Numbered from the stretch's first letter, positions 53,184 through 61,260 are shown. The stretch: 64,000 nt of DNA from Candidatus Eremiobacteraceae bacterium (GCA_035710745.1 DASTCX010000018.1:228754-292753), one strand, 5' to 3'. Notes: generated from the sequence alone by a model not told the origin. Translations and numbers: made by a program.

Positions 53184-53316
53184 CATCTCTAGACCCTGCA
53201 CGACGAAAATGAAGCCGGCCGTGCACGGGCACCCCGTGTTCGGGCGCCAAACCGAAGATTGGTCCAGACTTTGAAGTGAAGCCCATCGCCGAGCGCGGTC
53301 GGGCGGAGAAACTAGC

Positions 53317-54297
53317 ATGACACATGCCTTTCGTGGCGCGCAAATCTGTGTAATTCCGCTTTTGAACGTCGCAGTCGACCGCGACGTAATCGTCGTCGAC
53401 GGCGGTCGGTACCGGATTGCGCTACGCGGCATCACCGATGAGGAGCGGAAGCGCTGGGCCGAAAACGCCCGGGTGCAATTCATGATCGAGCGCAACCCTT
53501 GGATGCTGCCGCGGGCAAGTACGGCGGTCGAGATGACGACGCGTTCGCCCCACGACCTCAACGAGCTGGAGGGGGAGTCGGAGGATCTCTACGCCTTGCT
53601 CGGATTGCTGAACGTGTGGATCGCGTACGACCTCTGGGCGCCGTTCCTCCAGCTCAAGAAGTGGGGGCAGGCCGAGTCCGACTTCTACTTCTCCGCGCTC
53701 ATCGAGTCGCGACCGCCGAACGAAACCGAATACGGCGTGGTTCTCAATTTGTCCGACGAGCAGACGTTCCGGCGCGACTGGGAGGCTATCGTCGGCGGCG
53801 CCGATCAGAACCTGCGCCTGCGGCGCGCGGTCGCGCGATTCCGACGCGCCCGCTCGTCATGGTTCAGCGAGGACGCTATCGTCCATGCATTCATCGGTCT
53901 CGAGTCGATTTTTGGCGAGCACGAGAAAGCCGGCCGTAAACATGCGCGGAAGGTCACGAAACGAGTCGCGCGTTTCGTGTTCGATCCCGACGTTTCGCCG
54001 AGCGCGGCCGAGCTGGGCGACCTGTCCGAACGGATTGCGGCCCTCTACGATCTTCGCCATGACATCGTCCACGGGGCGCTTCCCGACCAGTCGAAGACGA
54101 ACGAGGGCGCGAAGGACAGCATCCAGCTATTAAGGACCGCTATTCTCATCGCACTAGAGGAAGGCTTCAGTCGGACGATCGACCTGGTTGCCTTGGCAAA
54201 CCGATACGATGTTGACCTACGCGAGGCCCAGCGACTTGAAAAGCGGCGGCGAAGACAGCCGAAGTCGCGGCGCGGCGACCCATTTGGAGCGGGCTAG
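53317..54297 (+). CDS. HEPN-like protein, possible ribonuclease
   Basis: 326 aa, soluble. The C-terminal half is helical with AIVHAFIGLESIFGEHEKAG, KVTKRVARFVFDPDV and YDLRHDIVHGALPDQ. R-H-D-I-V-H has the R-x4-H spacing of HEPN nucleases (as in ApeA/Apea-like proteins), and the preceding E-x-I-F helix fits the fold. Such proteins act in phage abortive responses. The N-terminal half is beta-rich and unrecognised. Lies beside the Kiwa pair. Confidence 0.65.
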   Translation: MTHAFRGAQICVIPLLNVAVDRDVIVVDGGRYRIALRGITDEERKRWAENARVQFMIERNPWMLPRASTAVEMTTRSPHDLNELEGESEDLYALLGLLNVWIAYDLWAPFLQLKKWGQAESDFYFSALIESRPPNETEYGVVLNLSDEQTFRRDWEAIVGGADQNLRLRRAVARFRRARSSWFSEDAIVHAFIGLESIFGEHEKAGRKHARKVTKRVARFVFDPDVSPSAAELGDLSERIAALYDLRHDIVHGALPDQSKTNEGAKDSIQLLRTAILIALEEGFSRTIDLVALANRYDVDLREAQRLEKRRRRQPKSRRGDPFGAG

Positions 54298-54483
54298 GCG
54301 AAAATTGCGTCGGCTCAGGAGACACCACGATGGCGGCCGAGCGTTCGTGCGAGTGTCGCGGCTGAGTGTCGGGCACGCGAGACCAAGACGGCCACAATAA
54401 GGGCACGGCACGCGCTTCGTCAGATCATCGTTGACTCGCGCCCGGCAGGTCCCGCAGCATGTCAAGTCTTGGTTCCCACTCAC
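54217..54483 (-). pseudogene. Zinc-ribbon gene fragment
   Basis: The N-terminus reads TCCGTCRARVNDDLTKRVPC then PYCGRLGLACPTL, i.e. two CxxC knuckles of a zinc ribbon, with continuing residues that quickly lose pattern and overlap the HEPN-like gene. Probably the truncated start of a lost gene rather than an intact one. Confidence 0.3.
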
Positions 54484-54492
54484 AGTGCCACT

Positions 54493-55086
54493 TCATTCGC
54501 CACGGAAGTACTCCGCCCAATAGTCGTCGAGCGTTCGCCGTACTTCGTCGCGGGTCAGACCGGGTCCATGATTACCGCCCCGCAGACATCGAAGAACCCT
54601 GTCCGCGGCCGCGTCCGCGAATACGCCATGAACATCGCCCTTGAACCAGTCCTCCCAAATCGGGCCTGGCAGCATTCCCGCCGGCTCGGGTTCGTCGCCT
54701 ATACGATAGCCGAAACCGAAACTGTATTGCGGCGAGAAATCGAATCTTTGAATCATGCGCTTGGCGATGAAGAATGGCGCCGCCAGCGACAGCGCGAGGC
54801 TGTAGATCGCGTGGTCCCCCTTTGCCGCTTCGAACCTGACGACCACGCGGCCCTGCGATGTGACATGAACGGCATGTCTAGATCGAGGAAACGAATCTAC
54901 GGTTAGTCCGGTATCGGACAGGACGACTCCCTCTGGGACGCATCCGGACGCCAACCTTGCGCAACCTGGAACCATCCGAACGACGTTCGAGATGAAGGTG
55001 TCATCGTCGCCATCGAAGACCCGATAGTCCGCCGGAATATCGTGAGGCACCGCTTCGGACCCAAAAAAGTGCCCGATTTCCTCCAT
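54493..55086 (-). CDS. Hypothetical protein
   Basis: 197 aa, no signal peptide. Beta-rich with an aromatic, Asp-rich stretch (FSPQYSFGFGYRIGDEPEPAG, GPIWEDWFKGDVHGVF). No family recognised. Composition is protein-like over its full length, and it is followed by the HEPN-like gene region on the other strand. Confidence 0.6.
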   Translation of the reverse strand: MEEIGHFFGSEAVPHDIPADYRVFDGDDDTFISNVVRMVPGCARLASGCVPEGVVLSDTGLTVDSFPRSRHAVHVTSQGRVVVRFEAAKGDHAIYSLALSLAAPFFIAKRMIQRFDFSPQYSFGFGYRIGDEPEPAGMLPGPIWEDWFKGDVHGVFADAAADRVLRCLRGGNHGPGLTRDEVRRTLDDYWAEYFRGE

Positions 55087-55158
55087 GAGCAGGGAGGGGC
55101 GATAGTCAAGTCGGCGGACTTCCTGCGCCGGCTCGACTCTCTCTCGGATGTGATAAGG

Positions 55159-55464
55159 TTAAGCTGACGGTCCGGTATGCGGCTCCCTTGACGGAGCGGT
55201 AGTCGGTTCAGCTGGAAACGATGGTTCCGCACGTCGCGCTATCATATTGCGCAAGACCATCGCTCCCGCGCAGACGACGAAGGCGATGACGTAGCCCCAA
55301 TCGCCAAGGGCACCCAATGCGGCCGCAATCCGCGCCCAACTCGTACGCCCGAAACCAAATGCCGTCGGCGCGACATTGACGAGGACGTACCAAAGCGCGT
55401 TGCCGAGGGTACCCAAGAGAACAGGGAGGCCATACCGCTCCCATGGACCAGACGCCGTGTACAC
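55159..55464 (-). CDS. Small membrane protein
   Basis: 101 aa from a GTG at 55464. Two hydrophobic helices (about 11-35, LPVLLGTLGNALWYVLVNVA, and 55-72, DWGYVIAFVVCAGAMVL) and a Pro-rich tail. Function unknown. Confidence 0.6.
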   Translation of the reverse strand: MYTASGPWERYGLPVLLGTLGNALWYVLVNVAPTAFGFGRTSWARIAAALGALGDWGYVIAFVVCAGAMVLRNMIARRAEPSFPAEPTTAPSREPHTGPSA

Positions 55465-55536
55465 GTTGCGCTAATTCAGTGGCTCGCGTTGACAACCTAC
55501 CCGCCGAAGATTACTCAGTCCGGTTATAGTTGACAC

Positions 55537-55863
55537 TCACTCCGAGCGACTTTCTTGTCGGACCATCGTTCCACCGACAACCGCACCGGACCGGATGTCG
55601 GTTCTAGCGATCGGCGATGAGCGGACGCCTCCTATCATTCCGGCGACCGCTAGTTCACCACCATCATTTACGACGGTCCCAACGACCGTCCCCGTGACGT
55701 CGGCCGTCGCGCCATTCTCGATCACCACGTTCCCGCATACCGTGCCCGACAGTACGAGCATCGCGTTTCGCCTGACTCGAACGTCGCCAGTTATCATGCC
55801 GCTGATGCGCGTAGGCGCGACTATTTCCAGGTCGCCTACGACCTTGTGAGAGATTATATTCAC
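55537..55863 (-). CDS. Bactofilin-like (polymer-forming) protein
   Basis: 108 aa from a GTG at 55863. Regular short strands ending in G-x-V (GDLEIVAPTRISGMITGDVR, VRRNAMLVLSGTVCGNVVIE, NGATADVTGTVVGTVVNDGG), typical of bactofilin/DUF583 beta-helices. Bactofilins form cytoskeletal filaments; this short form lacks long tails. It follows the ImmA-like gene on the same strand with a 97-nt gap. Confidence 0.7.
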   Translation of the reverse strand: MNIISHKVVGDLEIVAPTRISGMITGDVRVRRNAMLVLSGTVCGNVVIENGATADVTGTVVGTVVNDGGELAVAGMIGGVRSSPIARTDIRSGAVVGGTMVRQESRSE

Positions 55864-55960
55864 GGTTGCAACAAGTTACCTCGTGAGAGTCGCTTCCCTT
55901 GTCGATCCGACCGACATACGTCGTGTAAATCGACCGATTCCGGCAGGGACCGATATAGCC

Positions 55961-56236
55961 CTAGATGAGCTGCAGCTCGCGAAGCCTGTACCCAGCCGCC
56001 TCGGTCGAAACCTCGAGCAAGTGGGCGCAGCGGCCAACGCCCTTCGTCGCCCTCCATGCCTCGAGAATTGAAGCCTTTGGCATGAGAACGCGCGCGGCAA
56101 ACATGTTGTCGAAATGGCTATAGGTCCTGAGAATGGCTTCGATGTCGACCGCATAACCGTTGGGTCGCCGCAGCGTTCCCGTCTTCGCAAGAACCTGATC
56201 GGCCACGCCTTGGACGTCGACGAAGCCACGCGCCAC
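55961..56236 (-). CDS. ImmA/IrrE-like protein lacking the metallopeptidase core
   Basis: 91 aa from a GTG at 56236 that shares one base with the upstream stop. The start (VADQVLAKTGTLRRPNGYAV, DIEAILRTY) and the end (NMFAARVLMPKASILEAWRA ... LLEVSTEAAGYRLRELQLI) match the first and last parts of ImmA-type proteins. The intervening ~60-70 residues with H-E-x-x-H are missing. An in-frame deletion or a peptide-binding-only variant is likely. Last gene of the ubiquitin-like operon. Confidence 0.6.
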   Translation of the reverse strand: MARGFVDVQGVADQVLAKTGTLRRPNGYAVDIEAILRTYSHFDNMFAARVLMPKASILEAWRATKGVGRCAHLLEVSTEAAGYRLRELQLI

Positions 56237-56658
56237 TACTGCTGACGCTTCTTGAGCTGCTCGAGCAACTCTGAGGCGCTGACCGCCGCGCCTTCGGAGT
56301 CCCCGCGAGCGGCCACGAGCAAGTCTTCATCGACCCCGCCCGAGGCCGTTTCGCGCGCGGCCGTGAACGAACGCAGCGCGAAACGACACTTGAGCAACTG
56401 TTCTTCCGTAAGGCCCGTGCGATAAAGAACGTATGACTTGAACTCCGCCTCGTCGAGGTCTCGAGCCGAACCTTGATTAAGCGCGGCGATCCGCCGCATC
56501 CACTCGGCTCCGGCGAATCCAGACGACTCGGTGAGGAAATCATCTATCAAGATTCGCAACGGTGCGGGTGGAATCGATCGAAATGCGGCGCGTGCGCGAT
56601 CGCCCATCTCGACGCTTTCAGCGCTGCCGTTTTCTTCCTCGTCGTCAAATTGACTCAT
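56236..56658 (-). CDS. Small acidic protein between sigma factor and ImmA-like protein
   Basis: 140 aa, acidic N-terminus (DDEEENGSAESVEMGDRAR), then helices (PPAPLRILIDDFLTESSGFA, RTGLTEEQLLKCRFALRSFT). Overlaps the sigma gene by 4 nt and the ImmA-like gene by 1 nt, so it is made with both. Could be the anti-sigma partner (inference from position). No family recognised. Confidence 0.6.
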   Translation of the reverse strand: MSQFDDEEENGSAESVEMGDRARAAFRSIPPAPLRILIDDFLTESSGFAGAEWMRRIAALNQGSARDLDEAEFKSYVLYRTGLTEEQLLKCRFALRSFTAARETASGGVDEDLLVAARGDSEGAAVSASELLEQLKKRQQ

Positions 56659-57236
56659 ACCATTCCTTCTTCTGTTAGTCCCTTGAGCCTCGTCCGCGCG
56701 CGAAACAGTGCTTGCTTCGCCGCGTTTGCGGTCACTGGACGGCGCGTGTGGCGCTCAAGAGCGAGTCTGATCCCCTCGGCATCATGTCCGTCGCAGAGCG
56801 CCCGCAGGGCAACGCGATCGCGCTCCGTCAAGCCCGGGAGTTTTCCCAAGAGCAACTCGACATGTACGTCGGCGGTCCCGTCCTCGTGGCTTGGGAGCGT
56901 TCGTTCGAGCGATTCCCAGCGGTCGTCGTCCACGGTGACCACGGCGTCATCTATGTCGCGCCGCCCGTTTGCGTCGATGATCTTGCGCTCGACGATTGTC
57001 GAGATCATCTTGAGGACGTCGATGACCTTGCGTCGCCGCTCCCTCATCGCCAGGGCGATGGCTATCTCGACCTCTTGACAGACGTCTTCCAGGTCCGGTT
57101 GGCGCTTGAGCAACGCGCGACGATCGCGAACCATGCGCGTCACCGCCTGATGGACCAAGCGCTCGCCACGCTCGGGCTCCGTCGACTCGTTGCAAGCCTC
57201 GAGCGCAAGCCTGAGGTCGTCAAACACGCCGTTCAC
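56655..57236 (-). CDS. RNA polymerase sigma factor, ECF-like
   Basis: 193 aa from a GTG at 57236 overlapping the ThiF stop by 4 nt (a longer frame from 57299 is unlikely). Sigma-2 region about 40-100 with PDLEDVCQEVEIAIALAMRE, and sigma-4 region about 135-190 with LPGLTERDRVALRALCDGHD...RRPVTANAAKQALFRAR. A sigma factor translationally fused into a ubiquitin-like conjugation operon is unusual and suggests the operon controls transcription or is self-regulated. Confidence 0.75.
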   Translation of the reverse strand: MNGVFDDLRLALEACNESTEPERGERLVHQAVTRMVRDRRALLKRQPDLEDVCQEVEIAIALAMRERRRKVIDVLKMISTIVERKIIDANGRRDIDDAVVTVDDDRWESLERTLPSHEDGTADVHVELLLGKLPGLTERDRVALRALCDGHDAEGIRLALERHTRRPVTANAAKQALFRARTRLKGLTEEGMV

Positions 57237-58039
57237 GACGGTCTCCGCGGCGGCAATTGAATCCGCCGGCCCGCATCGGCGACGTCGTAGTGAGGACACA
57301 CATGTGTCTCCGGATAGAATGGGTGCCTTCGAAGCTCGTGACGAAGGCCGTCATATACCAGATAGAGCGGAGGTCGATGGTCGCGGCCATAGCCCGTTAT
57401 CAGCGCCAGCGCCGTATTCACGGCCTGCGATGCCAGAAGTCCGTTCATCGAAATGACTTGCTGCTCCGGGGCGCCGGCCACGTACTCTTCGCGATCTCCG
57501 GCCAAGCTGTCGTCGGTGACGATGTGCATGCAACGAAGGCACGGCCCGCCCGGGAGCGACGAGGCCACTTGGCCGCCGACCGCTCCCACGACGCCCGAAT
57601 CGTCGACGACGATCGTCAAGCCGATGTCGACGTAGGCGACGAGCGCAGCCCGGCATCGCTTCTCGAGATTGTCGCGCGCGCGGAAACTGTCGAGCGCGCC
57701 GACGACGAGATCGCTGGACTCGATCGCGGCCTGCGCATCTGAATCCTCGGCGCGCTTCGCGACCGGCTCTACGAGCCCGCCAAGACCATCGAGCCGACGA
57801 GCCATCACGCGGACCTTCTCGTCTCCGACGTCACGATACGAGGATCCCACGACCCGATTTACGTTGGACGCCTCAAGGCGATCGGCGTCGATAAGAATCA
57901 AGCGCCCGACCGCCAGGTGGGCCAGTTGCTGGGCCACATGAGATCCGCCGCCGCCGAGTCCGACGACGCAAATGGTGCTCTCGCGCAGTCGGCGCAGGCC
58001 GGCGATGCCGAGGAACGTCAAGCGCGAAGCATCGATCAT
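57233..58039 (-). CDS. ThiF/E1-like activating enzyme
   Basis: 268 aa from the ATG at 58039, overlapping the JAB gene by 4 nt (ATGA). Rossmann nucleotide-binding loop ICVVGLGGGGSHVAQQLAHL, LILIDADRLEASNVNR and DSDLVVGALDSFRARDNLEK are the E1/MoeB/ThiF adenylation hallmarks. GGPCLRCM and HVCPHYD supply Cys/His that may bind zinc or carry thioester. It should adenylate the C-terminal Gly of the ubiquitin-like protein at 58937-59170. Confidence 0.9.
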   Translation of the reverse strand: MIDASRLTFLGIAGLRRLRESTICVVGLGGGGSHVAQQLAHLAVGRLILIDADRLEASNVNRVVGSSYRDVGDEKVRVMARRLDGLGGLVEPVAKRAEDSDAQAAIESSDLVVGALDSFRARDNLEKRCRAALVAYVDIGLTIVVDDSGVVGAVGGQVASSLPGGPCLRCMHIVTDDSLAGDREEYVAGAPEQQVISMNGLLASQAVNTALALITGYGRDHRPPLYLVYDGLRHELRRHPFYPETHVCPHYDVADAGRRIQLPPRRPS

Positions 58040-58593
58040 GATCGCTCGCCGAACTCGTTCGACATCACCGGCACGACGCGGACCTCGACCAGACCTTCGG
58101 CAACGGCCACGGCCGCAGTGCAATCATCGTCGCTCACGACCATGGCCCCGTAAGGCAAGCTTGGGTTAAAAATGCGCTGCTTCGCCATGACGCTTTCATT
58201 CGTGCGAACGTCGGTCGCGCTGAATCTCGGCTTTCCCGAATGGTCGTGCAGATGACACAAGAGCGCGCCCGCGTTCAATGCGGCGGCGCGATCGAGCGAT
58301 TCCATCAACCAAACTACCGAGAAGTTCGCGCCGTCCGGGCCGTCGACATATGCGACGTCCGGAAACGGACTAATTCGAACGCCGACGAGCACGTTCCGGT
58401 TATCCTCTGACGCGTATCGTACCAAGAGAAGCGCAAGCGGCTCCGGCCGTTCACGACGGGACGCGAGTTCAACCCGCAGCCCACGCAGCGTCGACGGCAA
58501 AGCGTGGAGCCGCCGCGTCGGCGCCGTCGACGAAGGTCGCCGAGATCGGACCTGGCTTGAAAGGCGTCGCCGCAGCCACTCGAACGCCCTCAA
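58036..58593 (-). CDS. JAB/JAMM-type metallopeptidase (deubiquitinase-like)
   Basis: 185 aa from a TTG at 58593 overlapping the E2-like stop by 4 nt. The metal motif reads GALLCHLHDHSGKPRFSATD: H114, H116 and D128 with S125, the J-A-M-M layout with one extra residue between H and S. E98 in VWLMESL may be the general base. In ubiquitin-like operons such JABs trim the modifier's tail and remove it from targets. Here it would release the GG of the small protein. Confidence 0.8.
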   Translation of the reverse strand: MRAFEWLRRRLSSQVRSRRPSSTAPTRRLHALPSTLRGLRVELASRRERPEPLALLLVRYASEDNRNVLVGVRISPFPDVAYVDGPDGANFSVVWLMESLDRAAALNAGALLCHLHDHSGKPRFSATDVRTNESVMAKQRIFNPSLPYGAMVVSDDDCTAAVAVAEGLVEVRVVPVMSNEFGERS

Positions 58594-58937
58594 ATCGCCA
58601 ACTCGTACCTTCGCAGGTGGGCGATGACGCCTTGATGGATCGGAAGGGTCGCCGCGACGCCGTTTATCGAGGCGGCGTACATCGTGCGCCCGAGAAGCAC
58701 CGCGGTCGTGTGCGCCGGCGTGACGCCGCTTTTGAGAACGACGGGAGATTGAAAGAACAAGCGCGTGTCGTAGCCCATGTACCGCTGCGGCACGTATATG
58801 CACATGGCGCGCGCGGGCTGACACCCGTCGGGGAGCGCCACATCGGGGAGCGCGATCAGGCGCAAATCCGCCTCGTAATGTTCGGCCACGCCGGGGCCGA
58901 ACAGGCCGTCGAGAAACTCGGTCTCCTGCGGCGACAT
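58590..58937 (-). CDS. E2-like conjugating protein (prokaryotic family E type)
   Basis: 115 aa; its ATG shares one base with the upstream TGA (TGATG). RAMCIYVPQRYMGYDTRLFF fits the R-x-x-x-I-x-x-P-x-x-Y-P strand of Prok-E2 proteins, and LGRTMYAASINGVAATLPIH then HLRRYEL fits their C-terminal half. Cysteines: C39 and C46; C46 is the better candidate for thioester but the family sometimes lacks one. Assigned mainly by neighbours. Confidence 0.65.
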   Translation of the reverse strand: MSPQETEFLDGLFGPGVAEHYEADLRLIALPDVALPDGCQPARAMCIYVPQRYMGYDTRLFFQSPVVLKSGVTPAHTTAVLLGRTMYAASINGVAATLPIHQGVIAHLRRYELAI

Positions 58938-59170
58938 CAGCTCGTACCGCCGACCGGCGGCGCCGTCACGAACTTCTCGTCGTCGTGGAGGTGGACCGTC
59001 TCGCCGTCCGAGATCGGAGCCCTCCGGTTGCCCTCGACACGGTATAGCAAGTTTGCCGCTGGCACGTTGGCGAGGGCCTTGATCTGTGCGCCGGTCATCG
59101 TCTTCGAGTGAACCGCGTAGTCGACACCATCGATTTGAATGTCGAACTTGTCCCGATCTTCCATCATCAC
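58937..59170 (-). CDS. Ubiquitin-like protein (multiubiquitin-family beta-grasp)
   Basis: 77 aa. DKFDIQIDGVDYAVHSKTMT, GAQIKALANVPAANLLYRVE and SDGETVHLHDDEKFVTAPPV follow the pattern of the multiubiquitin-domain family (beta-grasp). It ends in VGGTS: a Gly-Gly followed by two residues, so the JAB enzyme would have to remove TS before E1 can activate it. Begins 75 nt after the papain-like gene. Confidence 0.8.
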   Translation of the reverse strand: MMMEDRDKFDIQIDGVDYAVHSKTMTGAQIKALANVPAANLLYRVEGNRRAPISDGETVHLHDDEKFVTAPPVGGTS

Positions 59171-59244
59171 ACTCCGCGAGCCGCGTTGGGCCGTTCACAC
59201 AGGATATCGGGGGAGAAGGCGGATCGGTTACGCCGTTGTAGCGT

Positions 59245-60786
59245 TCATTTGAAAAGAGTCTCGAAGAACGCACCGCCGTTTTGGGCCTTCTGCGATTCGG
59301 CGCCGAACCGCTCGACGCTCTTCGCCTTCAGCTCCTCCTTCAACCCGGGGTCATGCCAGATCACGCCAAAAAGCGGGTTCGAACGCGAGACGGCGGTCGC
59401 GTCGAAAAGCAAATCGACGATACGCCTTCCAGCGCGCGACATCGTCGCCTGCCAGATGAAGCGCGGCTGCGGCGCCGTCAGGATGCCGAGCAAGCCGGCG
59501 ACGTCCGACATTTTAAGTCTCGCATCGTGCTTTAGGATTCCCGTCTTCGTAAGCGCAACGTTCCAAATCGCGTCGGACAGATCCACTCCGGAAAGGCTCG
59601 CGAAATCCATCAGCAGCCCGAGCCAAGCATGGATCTCGGTGTACGCGATGCGGATCTTGCCGTAGACGGGCACGAGGGCCAGCACCGGGACGAACCAGTG
59701 CTCGGGAATGTTCTTGAGATCATAACCTCTCAATACAAATGGCGTGTCCGCGACGAGCCCCGGCGGGAAGTTCCCGGGGTCTTCGAAGCGCATACGGGCG
59801 AACGGTCCGACGTTGTCGTCGTGCACGAAGAGCCTCTCCATCCGCGAGGCCTCCGATCTGACGCCGCGTATGACCGGCTCGGTCGTGTCGGAGTAGACAT
59901 CCGGCGTTGAGTAGGTGGCATAGCCCGTCACGGTGATCGCATGTCCTTGCCCGCGTTGACCGTCGATGTATCCGCACAACGCGACGGGCAAGCCGAACTC
60001 CAGGTAGCCATATATAATCGAAGCGAGCGGCGTCGACGATCCGACCCGTTCGACTTGCGGCTCCAGGCCCGTCGCCCGAACCGCTTCGCACATCTGATCT
60101 ATCCTGAGTTCCCGGGAAGGCATGATGCGCTTTGCCGGGCGAATCGCGTTCGCCGCGTTCGTGATGCGCGCGGGCCCCGGCGCGACGGTCTCGAAGACGT
60201 CGGCCGCCTTGTGAAACGCGGTCCACAACGCGACGGTCGCGCACGCGGCGACGACGGAATCCTGCTGCTGGAAGGGCAGCGAGTCCAGCCGGAGGTCGAT
60301 GCCGAACAAGGAGACGCTGTACTCTCTTATGGCCCTGTAACGACGCTGGTAGCCTTCGGGGTCGAACGTCTTGAGCAACGTCCGCCCGACGATCGGCTCG
60401 GGCAGCGGTCGGGCGACCACGAATCCGAGGTAGTTGGAATTCAACACACCGTCCGACGCTTCGTCGAGATGCGTTATACGGCGCTCGAAATCGGCCGCGC
60501 TCAGATCGAACGAGAAGAAGTGCAGCCGCCGACAGCGGCTGCTGTAACGTTCGAAGCACCTGACGTAATATGCCTCGAAGTCTTCCAGATAGTCGCGATC
60601 GATATACTCGTTCTCGACGACGATTGACTTCGCGCCTTTGCGATCGAGGTAGCCCGCAAGGTACCTCGCTTGTCTGAAGGTGGCGACGCGCTCCGGCGGC
60701 GCGTACTCGTTGGACAGCAAAGAATAAAGGCGGCCCTCCTCAAAGGGCCACACTTCATACCAGGTCGACGCGGCGGGGTCTGCCAC
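59245..60786 (-). CDS. Papain-like peptidase of the ubiquitin-like operon
   Basis: 513 aa from a GTG at 60786 sharing one base with the upstream TAG. The N-terminal half is unrecognised (FHFFSFDLSAADFERRITHL region). The catalytic-type motif FQQQDSVVAACATVALWTAF (C182) is followed by GQGHAITVTGYA (H282) and VHDDNVGPF (D323 or D324): a Cys-His-Asp order as in C1/C39 peptidases. It is likely a deconjugating or processing protease for the ubiquitin-like protein, or acts on targets (inference). Confidence 0.7.
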   Translation of the reverse strand: MADPAASTWYEVWPFEEGRLYSLLSNEYAPPERVATFRQARYLAGYLDRKGAKSIVVENEYIDRDYLEDFEAYYVRCFERYSSRCRRLHFFSFDLSAADFERRITHLDEASDGVLNSNYLGFVVARPLPEPIVGRTLLKTFDPEGYQRRYRAIREYSVSLFGIDLRLDSLPFQQQDSVVAACATVALWTAFHKAADVFETVAPGPARITNAANAIRPAKRIMPSRELRIDQMCEAVRATGLEPQVERVGSSTPLASIIYGYLEFGLPVALCGYIDGQRGQGHAITVTGYATYSTPDVYSDTTEPVIRGVRSEASRMERLFVHDDNVGPFARMRFEDPGNFPPGLVADTPFVLRGYDLKNIPEHWFVPVLALVPVYGKIRIAYTEIHAWLGLLMDFASLSGVDLSDAIWNVALTKTGILKHDARLKMSDVAGLLGILTAPQPRFIWQATMSRAGRRIVDLLFDATAVSRSNPLFGVIWHDPGLKEELKAKSVERFGAESQKAQNGGAFFETLFK

Positions 60787-60983
60787 TAGACGCTAATCTT
60801 CATCTCCAGGAGTTCCTGCGTCACCACGTGGGCCGCGAGGAACTCGTCCATGGACTGATACATCTTCGCGATGGCCGCCGCCCTCTCGCGAACGCGCGCA
60901 TCATCTTGGGCCGAATCCTGCGGCGTCCGGGAATCCGTCACCGCACCGGCCTGCGCGCGAGCGCCATCGTCTTCCGTCGACAT
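60786..60983 (-). CDS. 65-aa helical protein, first gene of the operon
   Basis: From the ATG at 60983, with AAAGGA 5 nt upstream. The acidic, disordered start (STEDDGARAQAGAVTDSRTP) leads into a helix ERAAAIAKMYQSMDEFLAAH and a short VVTQELLEMKISV tail. Could be a substrate tag, chaperone or regulator of the peptidase it overlaps. Transcription begins upstream near the iteron-like site at 61154-61224. Confidence 0.65.
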   Translation of the reverse strand: MSTEDDGARAQAGAVTDSRTPQDSAQDDARVRERAAAIAKMYQSMDEFLAAHVVTQELLEMKISV

Positions 60984-61153
60984 ATTTTCCTTTGCTTCGT
61001 CCGTCCGACACGATCGGGCAGCGGCCGTCGATGCCGCCTGCCGCACATGGGCTATTCAAGGGTTATCGGCAAGAAGCCCTTGCGCTTGACCCACCGTGCG
61101 GCTCGTCATATACCTTACCCGCTGCACGAGTCCAGCATGCGGAGACGGATCAC

Positions 61154-61224
61154 TCACCACAATTCCAAGCACCAGGCCCCACTCACCGCAATTGGGTCAA
61201 TGTGGTGACGCGGCCGCCTGTAGG
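61154..61224. repeat. Second iteron-like site (inverted relative to 6.2 kb)
   Basis: TCACCACAA (61154) and TC-ACCGCAA (61183), then the reverse unit within TGTGGTGA (61201), GTGGTGACGCGGCC (61202-61215) and GCCTGTAGG (61216-61224). The last two elements also occur at 6.2 kb, with the 14-mer in opposite orientation. It lies in the gap between the ubiquitin-like operon and the clostripain fragment. Confidence 0.55.
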
Positions 61225-61239
61225 TGCATGTAACCCTAT

Positions 61240-61259
61240 GTCTCTGGGTCCCCAGAGAC
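61240..61259. other. Perfect palindrome before the clostripain-like fragment
   Basis: GTCTCTGGG-TC-CCCAGAGAC, 9-bp arms, ending 1 nt before the ATG at 61261. No -10 box lies at the distance seen in the LuxR-box family, so it is not counted with them. It may be an operator or a structured start region. Confidence 0.4.
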
Positions 61260-61260
61260 G

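Noticed and set aside
53231..53246. CCCCGTGTTCGGGCGC, identical to part of site B, upstream of the HEPN-like gene
   Set aside because: The first half-site is poor and no -10 box lies at the family distance. The identity may be chance in GC-rich, self-complementary sequence.
61240..61259. Palindrome considered as an eleventh LuxR-box site
   Set aside because: No -10 hexamer at 35-36 nt, and the ATG follows directly.
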